From assembly GCA_016584305.1 (NCBI GenBank), contig JACEEZ010013541.1, forward strand, positions 250,001 to 314,000: 64,000 bases of DNA, written 5' to 3'. Made by a program: the position numbers and the translations under genes. Under the pieces are notes generated by a model. It made no database searches and was not told the origin of the DNA. It was given only the letters and a program-made list of their open reading frames with translations. The DNA comes from Chionoecetes opilio (lineage: Eukaryota > Arthropoda > Malacostraca > Decapoda > Majidae). Numbering within the stretch: position 1 is the first letter of the stretch; each line of letters starts with the position of its first letter. Shown here one piece after another: positions 1 to 14,600 of the stretch.

Positions 1-17
1 ACTGTGTGTGTGTACAG

Positions 18-360
18 GACATGAAGAGACTGGAGGCGGAGAACCTGGAGTTGAGTGGCAAGCTTCAGGAGGCCGAGCGGCAGCTGTTGCAGATGGAGCG
101 ACAGGTGGCTGACCTTCACGTCCTCAAAACAAAGGTACCTATGTCCTGCTGTCCTCGGGTGATGATAAAAGTAATCTTCTGAGACTGTATTCCTATATTT
201 GTCATTAACTCTGCACACTACTACTAAGACTACATCATGACTGGTAGTACAAGAGGCTTCTCCACTCTTTTATAACTACTATTACTACTACTTACACTAT
301 TACTAACACCATTACTACCATTACTTCTGTTACTACTACCATTGTTACCACCCTTTATCT

Positions 361-393
<33 letters not shown>

Positions 394-545
394 GACTATG
401 ACTACTACTACTACTACTACTATGTTTACTACTACTACTACTACGACTACGACTACTACTACGACTACTAATACTAATACTACTACTAATAATAATACTA
501 ATACTAATACTAATACTAATACTAATACTACGACTACTACTACAA

Positions 546-601
<56 letters not shown>

Positions 602-3600
602 TCATTTCCTCAGTAGCTTCCTGTATTCATTCATTCATTATACAGCCTCATGATACATTACCTTCAAGTACTATTTTACAATACCCCTACCACTACTACC
701 ACCACAACCACTACCACAACTACTACCACAACCACTACCACTCTACAGGTCGCCGAGTACGAGTCTGACGGGCCCAAGGAGGAGCAGTACAGGAGGGTGG
801 TGGAGCAGCTGCAGCGAGTGTCTGCCGAGAACCAGCAGCTGCGCGACAACAACGATGAACTCCTCTCGCAGCTGGACTCCCTACCCCTCCGTATGCCCTC
901 AACCCGCGCCAGGTGAGGTCAAGTGGTCAGGTCAAGGGGGAAAAAATTAAACTTTGGTAAGGAGAAAGATTTAGATAGTTGATCAGAAGACGATGTTTGA
1001 AGGATGTTGGAAAAGGAATGGAAAGAATGTTTTGTGAATGTTTTTGAAGGAATGTTTAGAATGTAACAAGGGAGAGACATTTTAATAAGGGAATACGGGT
1101 GCCTAATAAAGATGTGGAGAGATGGAGAAAAGTAAACAAAAAAAGTAAACAAACACACTCCCTCATGCTCCTTCCTTACATGCATTCTCTCTCTCCTCAT
1201 TCTTCCATCACCAACATTCATTCTATAACTTACCCTTATAACACACCCACACACCACACCCACACCCACACCCACCACCCACACCACACACCCACACCCA
1301 CACCCACACCCACACCCACATCACCACACACACCCACATCACACCCACACCCACATCACACCCCACACACACACACTAGCTAATCCCTCACAACCTTACC
1401 ACACCCACACCCCCACACCCACACCCTCATCACCACACCCTCACCATCACACCCTCACCACAACCTACCACAACCTCACCATACCCTCACCACACCCTTC
1501 ATATCATCTCACTCTAGCTAATACCTCCACACCCCCTCACCCACGCCTCCTCTGCAGTGACAAGGAGATCAGCCTGGACGGGTCTTGCCTCGGGGACTAT
1601 GTGGACCCTCCTGTAGGGCTGCCGGCGCCGGTGAAGAGGCGGGGGTCGTGCAGCGGGGGGTCGGGGGAGGACAGCTGCGAGGAGGAGAGCCCCCGCTGCA
1701 GCAAAGTGAGGCGCTGCAGCAAGGGGCCCAATGTGCACTATGTGGATGTGGGATGTGAGTTGATGGGCTGTGTTGATGAGTACTTAGATATAGGAAACAA
1801 AGACTAGAAATAAACAATGCTATATAAAAATAATGAAAAAGTAAGAAAGTCAGAGAGAAAGACTGCAGATTAAGAGGTTTTTATCTGATGTCACTAATTT
1901 GTTGGGATGTGAATTGATGAGTACAGCCAAATTCCCAACATCCGACCTCCAAACATCCGACTTGTTCAAACAACCGACTTTTTTCACCACCACATTGTGT
2001 CTTGTTTTGGCCATTTATTTTACTTAGTTTTTATTAGTTTTTAGAAAAGATTGATTTGTGGCTTTATTTATGCATGAATTTTACTTTCGCGTCTACCACT
2101 GGCTCGGCCTTCAAGAGCTGCATCTTTTATGTGCTATACCATTTTGTCCTTACGTTTATGGTTACTGTGATATCCGAACATCCGACTATTCCAATTATCC
2201 GACCTACCTTCGGTCCCCCCAAGGTCGGATAATTAATACTTAGCTGTACTTAAAAATATGAAAAAAAGATTAGAAGTACGTAGACAATATAAAAAGTAAT
2301 GAAAAAGTAAGAAGGCCAGTTAGAGAGACTGCTGGGGAGTACTTAGAAATAGGAAACAAATTATTAGAAATAGATCAGTTAAGAAAATAATGAAAACAAG
2401 AATGTCTGAGAGAGAAAGAAAAAATGATTCAAAATAAACTATAAAAAAAAAAAAAAAAGTAAGATAGTCAAAGAGACTTAATTCTGGGCTGAGAACAAGA
2501 AAGGCCAATGTCACAAATCTATGTTTTGAGAAAAATGCGTTTGAAATATTGCATCCTTCATCATGGCATCAGGTAATAACAGCAGATGAAAGATTGTTTT
2601 TCCAGTAATTACTTAGATAATAACCTATAATTTCTTGCAATGATAGATAGATACATTGCCAGTGCGGTGGTGGACTTATCTAAAAGTAGCCATTTTTTGA
2701 CATTGGCCCTTCTAGTTCTCAGCCCTAGAAATACAGCTGATATTTAGAAGAAGCGTAGTATTCCCTTCTCCTGGCATCAAATATCAGTCAGTAAGCAGCA
2801 AGAGGCCACAGGATTTTTTGACATTGGCCCTTCTAGTTCTCAGCCCTAGAAATACAGCTGATATTTAGAAGAAGCGTGGTATTCCCTTCTCCTGTCATCA
2901 AATATCAGTCAGTAAGCAGCAAGAGGCCACAGGATTTTTTGACATTGGCCCTTCTAGTTCTCAGCCCTAGAAATACAGCTGATATTTAGAAGAAGCGTGG
3001 TATTCCCTTCTCCTGTCATCAAATATCAGTCAGTAAGCAGCAAGAGGCCACAGGATTTTTTGACATTGGCCCTTCTAGTTCTCAGCCCTAGAAATACAGC
3101 TGATATTTAGAAGAAGCGTAGTATTCCCTTTTCCTGGCATCAAATATCAGTCAGTAAGCAGCAAGAGGCCACAGGATTTTTTGACATTGGCCCTTCTAGT
3201 TCTCAGCCCTAGAATTGACTGATTGGTTAAGTGGCTTTGATCTGAATGTCACTCATTTATTCATTGCCTTGATAACATTGCATTGATTGGTTGGTGGATC
3301 TAAGGATTTTTATGTGTATTCCTGACTTTTTCCTTTTTCTTTTTATCTAGTGAATATCAGCAGCCCTCAGCCCTCTAACACAAGCATAAAACACATGACA
3401 CCTCAGGATAAACTAGCCCTTATTCCCTTGTCTCTACAGCCTACGATGAGTCCTTCTTTGACTCCAGCATGAGCAGCCTCCTGAAGGGGTCGCCGGTAGC
3501 CTCCACACAGCCCGACCTCATCACGGCGGCCTTGGAAGACTCCGCCGCCAGGGCATCACAGTGCAACTCAGAGCAGAGCGTGAGTACTCCAAGCAATTCA

Positions 3601-6600
3601 ATTACGTACATATATTTTAACTTATTCCCGTTCGCTAATATTGACAGCCTTACTTATAAATTTTACTCAACTAGGTCGCATTGTGTCTTTGTTAACCCCT
3701 TTACGCCCAAATCTTTCCTTTGCTATATAAAATTGTCTGTTGTTAACCATAAAATTACAAAAAGTAGCTTAATATGCCAAATTAGCTAGTGGTCAAGGGT
3801 ACTAAACTGGTCATAGCTATAAAATGTTGCTAATAGTCACTAAAAGTCGTCTAATGGCACCCAAATTACAATGGAGATTATGTTCTGGGTCTCAAGGGGT
3901 TAAATACTATTATCATCCTAGCCACCAGTCTTTACAATAGAAATACTTGTTATTACTTTAAGACATAGAATTTGTACAGTAAGATATTTTTTCACTAAGA
4001 GCAGTTAACTCCTTCACGCCCAGAACGTAATTTCCATTGTAATTTGGGTAGCACGAGATGATTTTTAGTGGATGTAAGTAATATTTTATAGCTATGACCT
4101 GTTTAGTATCCTTGCCCACTAACTCATTTGTTATATTCAGTGACTTTTCATTATTTTATGGCTCGACAACAGACAATTTTTTATAGCCAAGGAAAGATCT
4201 GGGTGAAGGGGTTAAGTTCATTAAAAACAAATATCTTATTGTAATTTCACCACTCCAGAATTTTGTCTTGCACGTCATTCCTATGGCTTCTACTATGCAT
4301 GTTTCTTTGTCCCTGCCTACAGAGGTTAGGTGAGGGAGGTGTGAGGGGTGACGGGAGCCTGGGGGGTGTACCAACGTGTTAACAGAGAACTAAAGAAGGT
4401 AAGCACACACCTTGCAGCCCCTTCCTCTACGTGGATTGATGAGGTGGGGTGTAGTACAGGTTGAAGTTCCCAAACTCGGCATCCCAAGACTCGGCAACAC
4501 CCAAAACTCGGCTATGGTTCCGGATTTTCCAAAACACGGCAGAACACCCAAAACCCGGCGCGTAGTTGCCGGGTCGGCCGCTGGGTGCCACCACACTAGG
4601 CCGCTTGGTTTCTCCCGCCGATTTGTTTGTTGTTATTGTTCAGTGGTGTTGTGACTGTAGAGTTGTGTACACTGTTATTTTGTGTACTTCTACAGGTCTG
4701 TTATTGGTATTATGGCTCCCAAACGTCCAGGAACACCTACTGGGGGAAGTGAAAAGAAAAGGAAGAACAATGTGTTCACTATTTCTGAGAAAATTGACCT
4801 TTTGAAGAAGTTGGATGGCTTTTTTTCCCCTTAATATATCTACGTTCTAAAAGTCGGAAAATTCCATTACTCGGCTCGGCGCTGGTCCCGAGGTTGCCGA
4901 GTTTGGGAACTTCACCCTGTAGTGCAGTAGGATCCTTTTTCACCAAGAGCAGATAAGTTCTAAGCGGGATTTGTGTTACATTTTTGTGTACCCTTGGCTA
5001 GTCCTTTGTGATGTTAAAAATATATAAAAAAAATATATATATATACATTCATTCAAAGAAAATATGTCCTCAGGTGTTTGACCGCGTGAAGGACAGCGTG
5101 AGGGAGGAGTACAAGCAGGACGCCCCGCCGCCCCTCACCCCACGGGACCACCCCATCGCCCTGGCCACTAGACAGGTGGGTGCAGGAGGGGAAGACTGGA
5201 GAAAACGTCCCGAGGCAATAAGGGCATGGAATGAAAGCCTTAAATGTGGGGGTGTACTGCAAGGCTTTACAGGGAAGCTATGAAAAAAACTTAAACGAGA
5301 GAACTGAGGGAGAGTACTGTGGTGGTGTGTGGCAGTGTGGTAGAGTACTGTGGTGGTGTGTAGCAGTGTGGTAGAGTACTGTGGTGTGGATTATTGGACA
5401 CTGTTTTGGCTGCCGTGGTCTGTGATGATGGCAAGGTGAAATGCTGTTCTGTGTAGAAGTGAGAAGTGTGACTGTGTAGAGTGAGAAGTGTGACTGTGTA
5501 GAAGTGAGAAGTGTGACTGTGTAGAAGTGAGAGTGTGACTGTGTAGAAGTGAGAAGTGTGACTGTGTAGAAGTGAGAAGTGTGACTGTGTAGAAGTGAGA
5601 AGTGTGACTGTGTAGAAGTGAGAAGTGTGACTGTGTAGAAGTGAATCAAGTGGTAATGTTTTCATGTCTGTCAGGAGTTGGAGGAAGAGGTGAGTCAGCT
5701 GCGGGAGGAGCGGCAGCAGCTGTGCCACCGCCTCCAGCAGCAGCGTGGGGAACTCTCACACCAGCTGGAGAAAAAGGAGGTAATACGAAAAACATACTTT
5801 TTTCACTTTTGATTTCCTTCTCAGATGTCATAAACTTTGCTCTCTTCATCCCTCATGTTTTCTTGCTGCCCTTCCTCGTATGTTTTCCTTTTTTCCCTTC
5901 AATAAGTTCCTTTTTTCCCTTCAATAAGTCCTTTTTTCCCTTCAATAAGTCCTTTTTTCCCTTCAATAAGTCCTTTTTTCCCTTCAATAAGTCCTTTTTT
6001 CCCTTCAATAAGTCCTTTTTTCCCTTCAATAAGTTCCCTTTTTCCCCCTTCAATATGTCCTCTTTTTTCCCTTCAATAAGTCCTTTTTTCCCTTCAATAA
6101 GTCCTTTTTTCCCTTCAATAAGTCCTTTTTTCCCTTCAATAAGTCCTTTTTTCCCTTCAATAAGTCCCTTTTTTCCCCTTCAATAGTCCTTTTTTCCCTT
6201 CAATAAGTCCTTTTTTCCCTTCAATAAGTCCTTTTTTCCCTTCAATAAGTCCTTTTTTCCCTTCAATAAGTCCTTTTTTCCCTTCAATAAGTCCTTTTTT
6301 CCCTTCAATAAGTCCTTTTTTCCCTTCAATAAGTCCTTTTTTCCCTTCAATAAGTTCTTTTTCCCCCTTCAATAAGTTCCCTTTTTCCCCCTTCAATAAG
6401 TTCTTTTTTCCCTTCAATAAGTCCTTTTTTCCCTTCAATAAGTCCTTTTTTCCCTTCAATAAGTCCTTTTTTCCCTTCAATAAGTCCTTTTTTCCCTTCA
6501 ATAAGTCCTTTTTTCCCTTCAATAAGTTCCTTTTTTCCCTTCAATAAGTTCCTTTTTCCCTTCAATCTATAGTCCTTTTTTCCCTTCAATAAGTCCTTTT

Positions 6601-8720
6601 TTCCCTTCAATAAGTCCTTTTTTTCCCTTCAATAAGTTCCTTGCTTCCTTTCCTCGTCTATTTTCCTTTTTTTTCTCTCAATAAATTCCCTTTTTCCCGC
6701 CAGTTTGAGTGCGAGGACCTCCTGAAGAAGGTGGTGAGGGTTGAGAAGCACCTGAGGAAGGTCACCTCCCACCTGGACCACCCCCACCCCGCCCCCCCCT
6801 CCACCCCAGACACCACCGGGACCCCCTACACCTCAACGCCCACCAAAGCCACGCCCTCCAAGGAAAGAGTGAGTACCTGCCTCCCTCATCAACACCCTTC
6901 TCCCTTGTCAAGAAGAGTATTTGTCTCCCCGATATTTATTGGAAGAAATTGATTGATTGATTTAATGCCTAAAAAGGTGAATGTGCCAGCCATCAGAGGT
7001 CATATGGCACTATGGCAAAGCATATGAAGGGTCAGGGTCAAGGAATAATAGTGAAACGGTGAGGGAAGGGGAAAGAACGGAATGTTACAGCAGGATGGTT
7101 ATATCAGATGTAGGATGTGGATGTGTTGGAGGAAGGAGGTTACATTGTCCAGGGAGAAGGAGGGGGATTCCGGGAGAATGTCCGCAAGACAGGGAGGTCG
7201 GGAAAGGGAGGACAAATGAGGGAAGGAACTGGAACGGGCAGGAGTAAGATGGGGGCAGGATATTAGGACATGCTATATTGGAAGAAATGGATGCCTCTTG
7301 TACCAATAATAATGACAAAATGAATGGGGTTTTTGTGTGTGTGTGTGTGTGTGAAAGGCATACAATTCCCGCCCGTGTTATTGGTATGTGCCTAGACCCC
7401 TATATCTCTGACTATGTCATTATATCTATACCACTACGAGATACAGGGGTCTATGGTAGGTGTAACTGATTTCAAACCTGTCCCCTTCTAGTGTATCATG
7501 AAGTCATTAACACCTTCACGCCCAGATCTTTCCTTGGCTATATAAAATCGTCTGTTGTCAGCCATAAAATTACGAAAAGTCACTGAATATACCACATGAG
7601 TTAGTGGACAAGGATACTAAACAGGTCATATCTATTAAAACATTGCTTATAGTCACTAAAAATCATCTAATGGTACACAAATTACAATGGAAATTACGCT
7701 CTGGGCCTCAAGGGGTTACGATTTACCCTCGTGTTCTGGGTGCGAGCTATTACGGCTGGGCTCTTGTGACTGTTTATAGCGAGGGATCACAAGTACTCTA
7801 TGTTATATAATAGGTGCATGTCTTGTATGTAGTGTTGTGAGAGGCAAAGACACCATTATAACAGTATTAGTCAACTGTTTTTAGTTTTATTATCATTACT
7901 TGTTTTTGCTTTCTTCAGTCTGTTGTTGCTAATTTTATTTTATTCGTAACATTTTTTTGCTTTCTCAGTCTTTTGTCGCTAATTTTATTTTATTCGTAAC
8001 ATTTTTTTGCTTTCTTCAGTCTTTTGTCGCTAATTTTATTTTATTCGTAACATTTTTTTGCTTTCTCCAGTCTTTTGTCGCTAATTTTATTTTATTCGTA
8101 AAAAAAAAATTGCATTCTTGAGTCTTTTGTCGCTAATTTTATTTTATTCGTAACATTTTTTTGCTTTCTCCAGTCTTTTGTCGCTAATTTTATTTTATTC
8201 GTAACATTTTTTTGCTTTCTCCAGTCTTTTGTCGCTAATTTTATTTTATTCGTAACATTTTTTTGCATTCTTCAGTCTTTTGTCGCTAATTTTATTTTAT
8301 TCGTAACATTTTTTTGCATTCTCCAGTCTTTTGTCGCTAATTTTATTTTATTCGTAACATTTTTTTGCATTCTCCAGTCTTTTGTCGCTAATTTTATTTT
8401 ATTCGTAATATTTTTTTGCTTTCTTCAGTTTTTTGTCGCTAATTTTATTTTATTCGTAACATTTTTTTGCTTTCTTCAGTCTTTTGTCGCTAATTTTATT
8501 TTATTCGTAACATTTTTTTGCTTTTTGAGTCTTCTGTTGTTTTGGTTTTAAGAACAAATCAAGTTTTTATTCTTGATGACATTCATGCAGGTATTTCTTC
8601 TTTGGTTTTAAGAACAAATAGTAACTTTTTTATTCTTTGCCATTCATGTTTGTTTCTTGTGTGTGTGTGTGTGCGTGTGTGTGTGCGTGTGTGTGGTGTG
8701 CGTGTGTGTGTGTGTGTGTG

Positions 8721-8753
<33 letters not shown>

Positions 8754-11647
8754 GTATGTGTGTGTGTGCCTATGTGGTGGTGTGTGGTGTGCATGTGTGC
8801 CTGTGTGGTGGTGTGTGGTGTGCGTGTGTACAGTGTGTGCGGTGCCTGGACACACAGGGACAGCTGGCGGTGGCCCTGGAGGAGCTGGAGATGGCCCTGC
8901 GGCGGGAGGAGCAGGAGCGGGGGGAGCGCGTGGCGGCCCAGACCCTCCTCTCTGTCAGGTAAGACCCACCACCAGCCTGTTACAGAGAGACACTGCCCTC
9001 TTATAAATCACTCTTATTACCCTTATTACTGAAACCTTATCTTCCCATTACAGTAAAACCTCTCATATTCGGACTAATTGGGCCAAGGAGTGGTCCGAGT
9101 AATGCAAGGATCCGAATAATGGCTGGATTATATATGGGGGAAAAAAAGAAAAAAAAATCAGCCGTATATTTAGCTAGGAAATTTCGACTTCAAAAAAAAA
9201 AAAAAAAAAAATCTAGCTGTATATTTAGCTAGGAAATTTCGACTTCAAAAAAAAAAAAAAAAAAATCTAGCTGTATATTTAGCTAGGAAATTTCGACTTC
9301 AAAAAAAAAAAAAAAAAATTAGCTGTTATTATTTAGCTAGGAAATTTCGACTTCAAAAAAAAAAAAAAAAAATTAGCTGTATATTTAGCTAGGAAATTTC
9401 GACTTCCAAAAAAAAAAAAAAAAAAAAATCTAGCTGTTATTTTTAGCTAGGAAATTTCGACTTCAAAAAAAAAAAAAAAAAAATTTAGCTGTATATTTAG
9501 CTAGGAAATTTCGACCTCAAAAAAAAAAAAAAAAAAAAAGAGAGAGAGAGAGAGAGGAGGTCCGAATAATGTCAAAGTTCGAATAATGAGATTCCAAATA
9601 CGAGAGGTTTTACTGTACCCTCTCCCTCTTCTTAGTCTGTGGGTGTAGTATAGGTCATCTAGGCTCTTTTAATGTACTATAGTGGCTCAGTAACAAACCA
9701 ACAAACTTAATTATTATAAGCCACCTTTGAAAGCCAAGTGAAGTACAACGAAGCCAAATATTTGAAGCATATTGTGTGGTTAGCTCTGAAGTCTCTATCA
9801 GATATTGAGGTTTATAATGAGCTGTACGTCTTAGAAAATGCTCAGAATTATCCACAATCCAAGAAATACCCATCATATATCTGAAATAAAGATATAATTA
9901 CCACGTAAAATCAGAACTGTCTATCCATTAATAAATTCCCTTTCATTATGTTAACTGTAAACAGGACCTATCACGTGTAGGTCTCACGGCCTCTTGTAGC
10001 TTCCTTATTTTCTCATGTTCATATGTATTGTTCCAACATGACCCCCAGACAAGTGAAGTTAATGTTAATGTTTAATTATGTTATGTATGATATATGTATG
10101 TATATTATTATTGTTCCAACGTGACCCCCAGACACTGCCCAGCGAGTGAGGGTGACTCGGAGACCACCACCACCACCACCACCACAGCCTACCCCGAGTC
10201 CTCCAGTGGGGAGCGGCCGCCACCACCTAAAGAGGAGGTGAGACAGAGACAACATGATGAAATATTGATCCATTAGGACATATAGGGACACTTACTTGCA
10301 TGATTCACTATGTCCCTATAGGAATACATACACTAGCCAACCAAGACTATTTGTGCACAGTGGGACCCATGACCAGCGATTTTAACCCCTTGAGGCCCAG
10401 AGCGTAATTTCCATCGTGATTTGGGTACCATTAGACTATTTTCAGTGACTATAAGCAGTATTTAAAAGCTATGACCTGTTTAGTATCCTTGTCCACTAGC
10501 TAATTTGGTATATTGAGTTATTTTTCGTAATTTTATGGCTCAACAACATACAATTTTTTTATAACCAAGGAAAGATCTGGGCGTGAAGGGGTTAAGAGGC
10601 TGAAGAAATGGCTTGTTTTGGGACCTTAAATAGAGAACAACAGACAGACTCAAACCTTATGGGAGTTGACTTTTTGTTCTCACTTCATCTACTAAACATA
10701 CCTGGTCCAGAAATGGCTTGTTTGGAGACCTTAAATAGAGAACAACAGACAGACTCAAACCTTATGGGAGTTGACTTTTTGTTCTCACTTCATCTACTTT
10801 GACTATTTTGAAGTTTACTGAATTTAGAAGTTTGTTGTTGTGAGACTTTTTTTTCTCACTTCATCTACTTTGAATACTTTGAAGTTTACTGAATTTAGAA
10901 GTTTGTTGTTGTGAGACTTTTTGTTCTCACTTCATCTACTTTGAATACTTTGAAGTTTACTGAATTTAGAAGTTTGTTGTTGTGAGACTTTTTTTTCTCA
11001 CTTCATCTGCTTTGACTACTTTGAAGTTTACTGAATTTAGAAGTTTGTTGTTGTGAGACTTTTTTTTCTCACTTCATCTGCTTTGAATACTTTGAAGTTT
11101 ACTGAATTTAGAAGTTTGTTGTTGTGAGACTTTTTTTTCTCACTTCATCTACTTTGAATACTTTGAAGTTTACTGAATTTAGAAGTTTGTTGTTGTGAGA
11201 CTTTTTTTTCTCACTTCATCTACTTTGAATACTTTGAAGTTTACTGAATTTAGAAGTTTGTTGTTGTGAGACTTTTTGTTCTCACTTCATCTACTTTGAA
11301 TACTTTGAAGTTTACTGAATTTAGAAGTTTGTTGTTGTGAGTGCATGCTTAGGTTTACTGAGAGCCTGCCTGCACCACCACCACCACCATAACCACCACC
11401 ACCACCATGCCCATAGCTCACAAATATAATGCCAGTGTACAGAGGGCAACGTGGGTCAAGGTAGTGGCTGTGTGAAGAGAGGAGTGAATGGAAACACTTC
11501 TTTTCTACACAAGACATGATTTAAGTTTTCTTCTCCTCTTCATCATCCATGTTCTAAATCACCATTTCATCCTCTTCTCCTCCTCCTCCTCCTCTTCCTC
11601 CTCCTCCTCCTCCTCTTCCTCTTCCTCTTCCTCCAACTCCTCCTCCT

Positions 11648-11680
<33 letters not shown>

Positions 11681-14600
11681 TCTCTTCCTCTTCCTCCTTC
11701 TCTTCCTCCTCTCTCCTCCTCCTCCTCCTCCTCCTCTTCCTCCTCCTTCTCCTCCTCCTCTCTCCTCCTCCTCCTCCTCCTCCTCTCCTCTTCCTCTTCC
11801 TCTTCCTCCTCCTCCTTCTCCTCTTCCTCCTCCTCCTCCTCCTCCTCCTCCTCCTCCTCCTCAGGGCAGGGCCGTTGTGCTGGAGGACAGGTGCAGAGGG
11901 GTGGAAGGCCAGGTGGCTGGACTGAAGCTTGAGATACTTAAACTTTGCCAGGGAACACCTAGCTCTGTACAGGTAGTGGTGGTGGTGGTAATGGTTCTTA
12001 GTTGTAACTAGTGCCAGTACTGGTTGCTGTTGTGGTAGTGGTGGTGGTGGTTCTTAGTTGTAATTAGTGCTAGTACTAGTTGGTGTTGTGGTAGTGGTGG
12101 TGGTGGTGGTGGTGGTGGTGCAACGCTACTATAATACTAACTTGCAGTCCATCATTTTGACGCCTTTCTGCCTCTCAAAACCTCGTCCCCTATCACCTAG
12201 TCACCCTTATCCCCCGGCAGGCTGTAGAAAAATAGTCTCCTAGGCTCCTGTACTACGAGCGCTTCTGCCATACTGACATCTAATCTGAATTTAGGTAATA
12301 ATGGCACAGATTAAAATGGCAATCGCAATTTTTCTTTGGTATAAAAACCCACCGACCGTAGTGAATATTTTTTTTTGTTGGGCCATTTCTTCCTATTTTT
12401 TCACGTGCCATTTTTACCTATGCCATTATTACCGTTCACCATCCAATCTATCATCATGACTCCTTTCTACTACGGCCAAATTCCCAACATCCGACCTCCA
12501 AACAACCGACTTTTTTCACCACCACATTGTGTCTTGTTTTGGCCATTTATTTTACTTAGTTTTTATTAGTTTTTAGAAAAGATTGATTTGTGGCTTTAGT
12601 TATGCATGAATTTTACTTTCGCGTCTACCACTGGCTCGGCCTTCAAGAGCTGCATCTTTTATGTGCTATACCATTTTGTCCTTACGTTTATGGTTACTGT
12701 GATATCCGAACATCCGACTATTCCAATTATCCGACCTACCTTCGGTCCCTCAAGGTCAGATAATTAATACTTATCTGTATTACAACCTTCTACCTATGAC
12801 CCATTCACCTTCATCCCTTCTACAGGCTGTGTGTGAGACAGTGCCGTGGGGGGAGAGGTGCCGTGCCTGCTACAGAGGGTACAGAGGCGGCGACAGGCCC
12901 TGGCACCCCACCCCCAGACCCCACCCCACTCTGAGGACAGCAGGGAGGACGACGAACAACAATCACAACAACAACAACAGCAAGACACCCAGGAGGAGCA
13001 AACAGAGGCTACTTCCTTATGTCTGTCTAAAGATGTCATTCAGAGGCTGGAGGAGGAGGTAGGAGGCATATTCATACACAGAAACTACCTCGTTAGGTCT
13101 CACGGCCTCTTGTAGCTTCCTTATTTCCTTATGCTATGCTTTATCAGGAGACGAAGGAAGGTGTGTTTTTTAAGTAGTACCTAGTGGATAATGTGGAGGA
13201 GATAGGAAGCGTGTTTTATCAGGTGATGTAGGAAGGTGGTTTTGAAGGTGTAGAAATGTCATGTTAGCTGTATAGTCAGACCAGGTTAAACTAGCATCTG
13301 GGCGGGGCAGCTCAGGAATGCGCGATTGCCAGATATTGAAAATGATTGAGTTTAACCCCTTGAGGCCCAGAACGTAATTTCCATTGTAATTTGGGTGCCG
13401 TTAGACATTTTTAGTGAATATCAGCAATGTTTTATAGCTATAGGACTGTTTAGTATCCTTGTCCACTAACTAATTTGGTATATTTAGTCACTTTTCGTAA
13501 TTTTATGGCTAACAACAGACGGTTTTATATAGCAAGGAAATATCTGGACGTGAAGGGGTTAACTTTTATGATATATATAAAAGGCATCACAAAAGAGATA
13601 TACAGGTAGTGATACACTTTAAACATAAATATGTAATATGTAAACAGCTGGAGACCTCAGGCGACTCCCCCAACTGCCTGTTTAAGCCCTTCACGCCCAG
13701 ATCTTTCCTTGGCTATATAAACTCATCTGTTGTCAGCCATGAAATTACGAAAAGTAGCTGAATATACCAAGTTAGCTAGTGGACAAGGATACTAAACAGG
13801 TCATAGCTATAAAACATTGCTTATATTCACTAAAAATTGTCTAATGGTACCCAAATTACAATGGAAATTACGCTCTGGGTCTCAAGGGGTGAAGCTGGTC
13901 CGACTAGTCTTAGAAGTAATGGATAATTGCCTTGTATTTCTCTACTCAACATTGATTTAGGATTCTGGGCAAAAACCTCTCCTAATTGCTTTTCTATATT
14001 TATTCATGTACTACAGGAAAACCTCTCATATGCGGACTAATTGGGCCAAGGAGTGGTCCGAGTAATGCAAGGATCCGAATAATGGGGGGATATGTAAAAA
14101 AAAAAAAAAAAAAATCGTGTATATATATATATAGCTAGGAAATTTCGACCCCTAAAAAAATAAATTCTAGGTGTATATATAGCTACCGTAGATAACAGTG
14201 AAGTCGCCAGTTCTACGTTTCTTTGTTATTTACAGACGTGTGGTGGCGTTAATACTTACATTGCTACATCCATGATTTCAGGACAGTTAGAAGTGGCTAT
14301 CTGGAGAGTCTTGTGTCATGTTGTGTCTTCATCTGTGTCATAGTAGGGCTATAAATGAACAAATGACAAAAATAAAACCGAGTGGCGACCTCACTATACC
14401 TACTACAGTAAAGTCGCCAGCTAGTATTTTAACCCAACAGTTGAGTCGCCACTCTGGGGAATTCAGGGAAATTAGAGGTCAAGTAAAACAAGTCTCTATA
14501 TATATTAGCTGCGGAAGATGCTTGGATATATAAAAATTCCTCTGCCAACGTGAAAATAAATTCTATTAAAGTTTGAAAGATCTGACAAGTCTGCGTCCTG

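Noticed and set aside
4390..4805. Overlapping ORFs of 68-80 aa
   Set aside because: They fall within the Tigger-like element's leader; only the short ORF at 4712 matches a known family.
5853..6610. ORFs rich in LLKGKKD / SFFPFNK repeats
   Set aside because: Translation of the 21 bp intronic tandem repeat.
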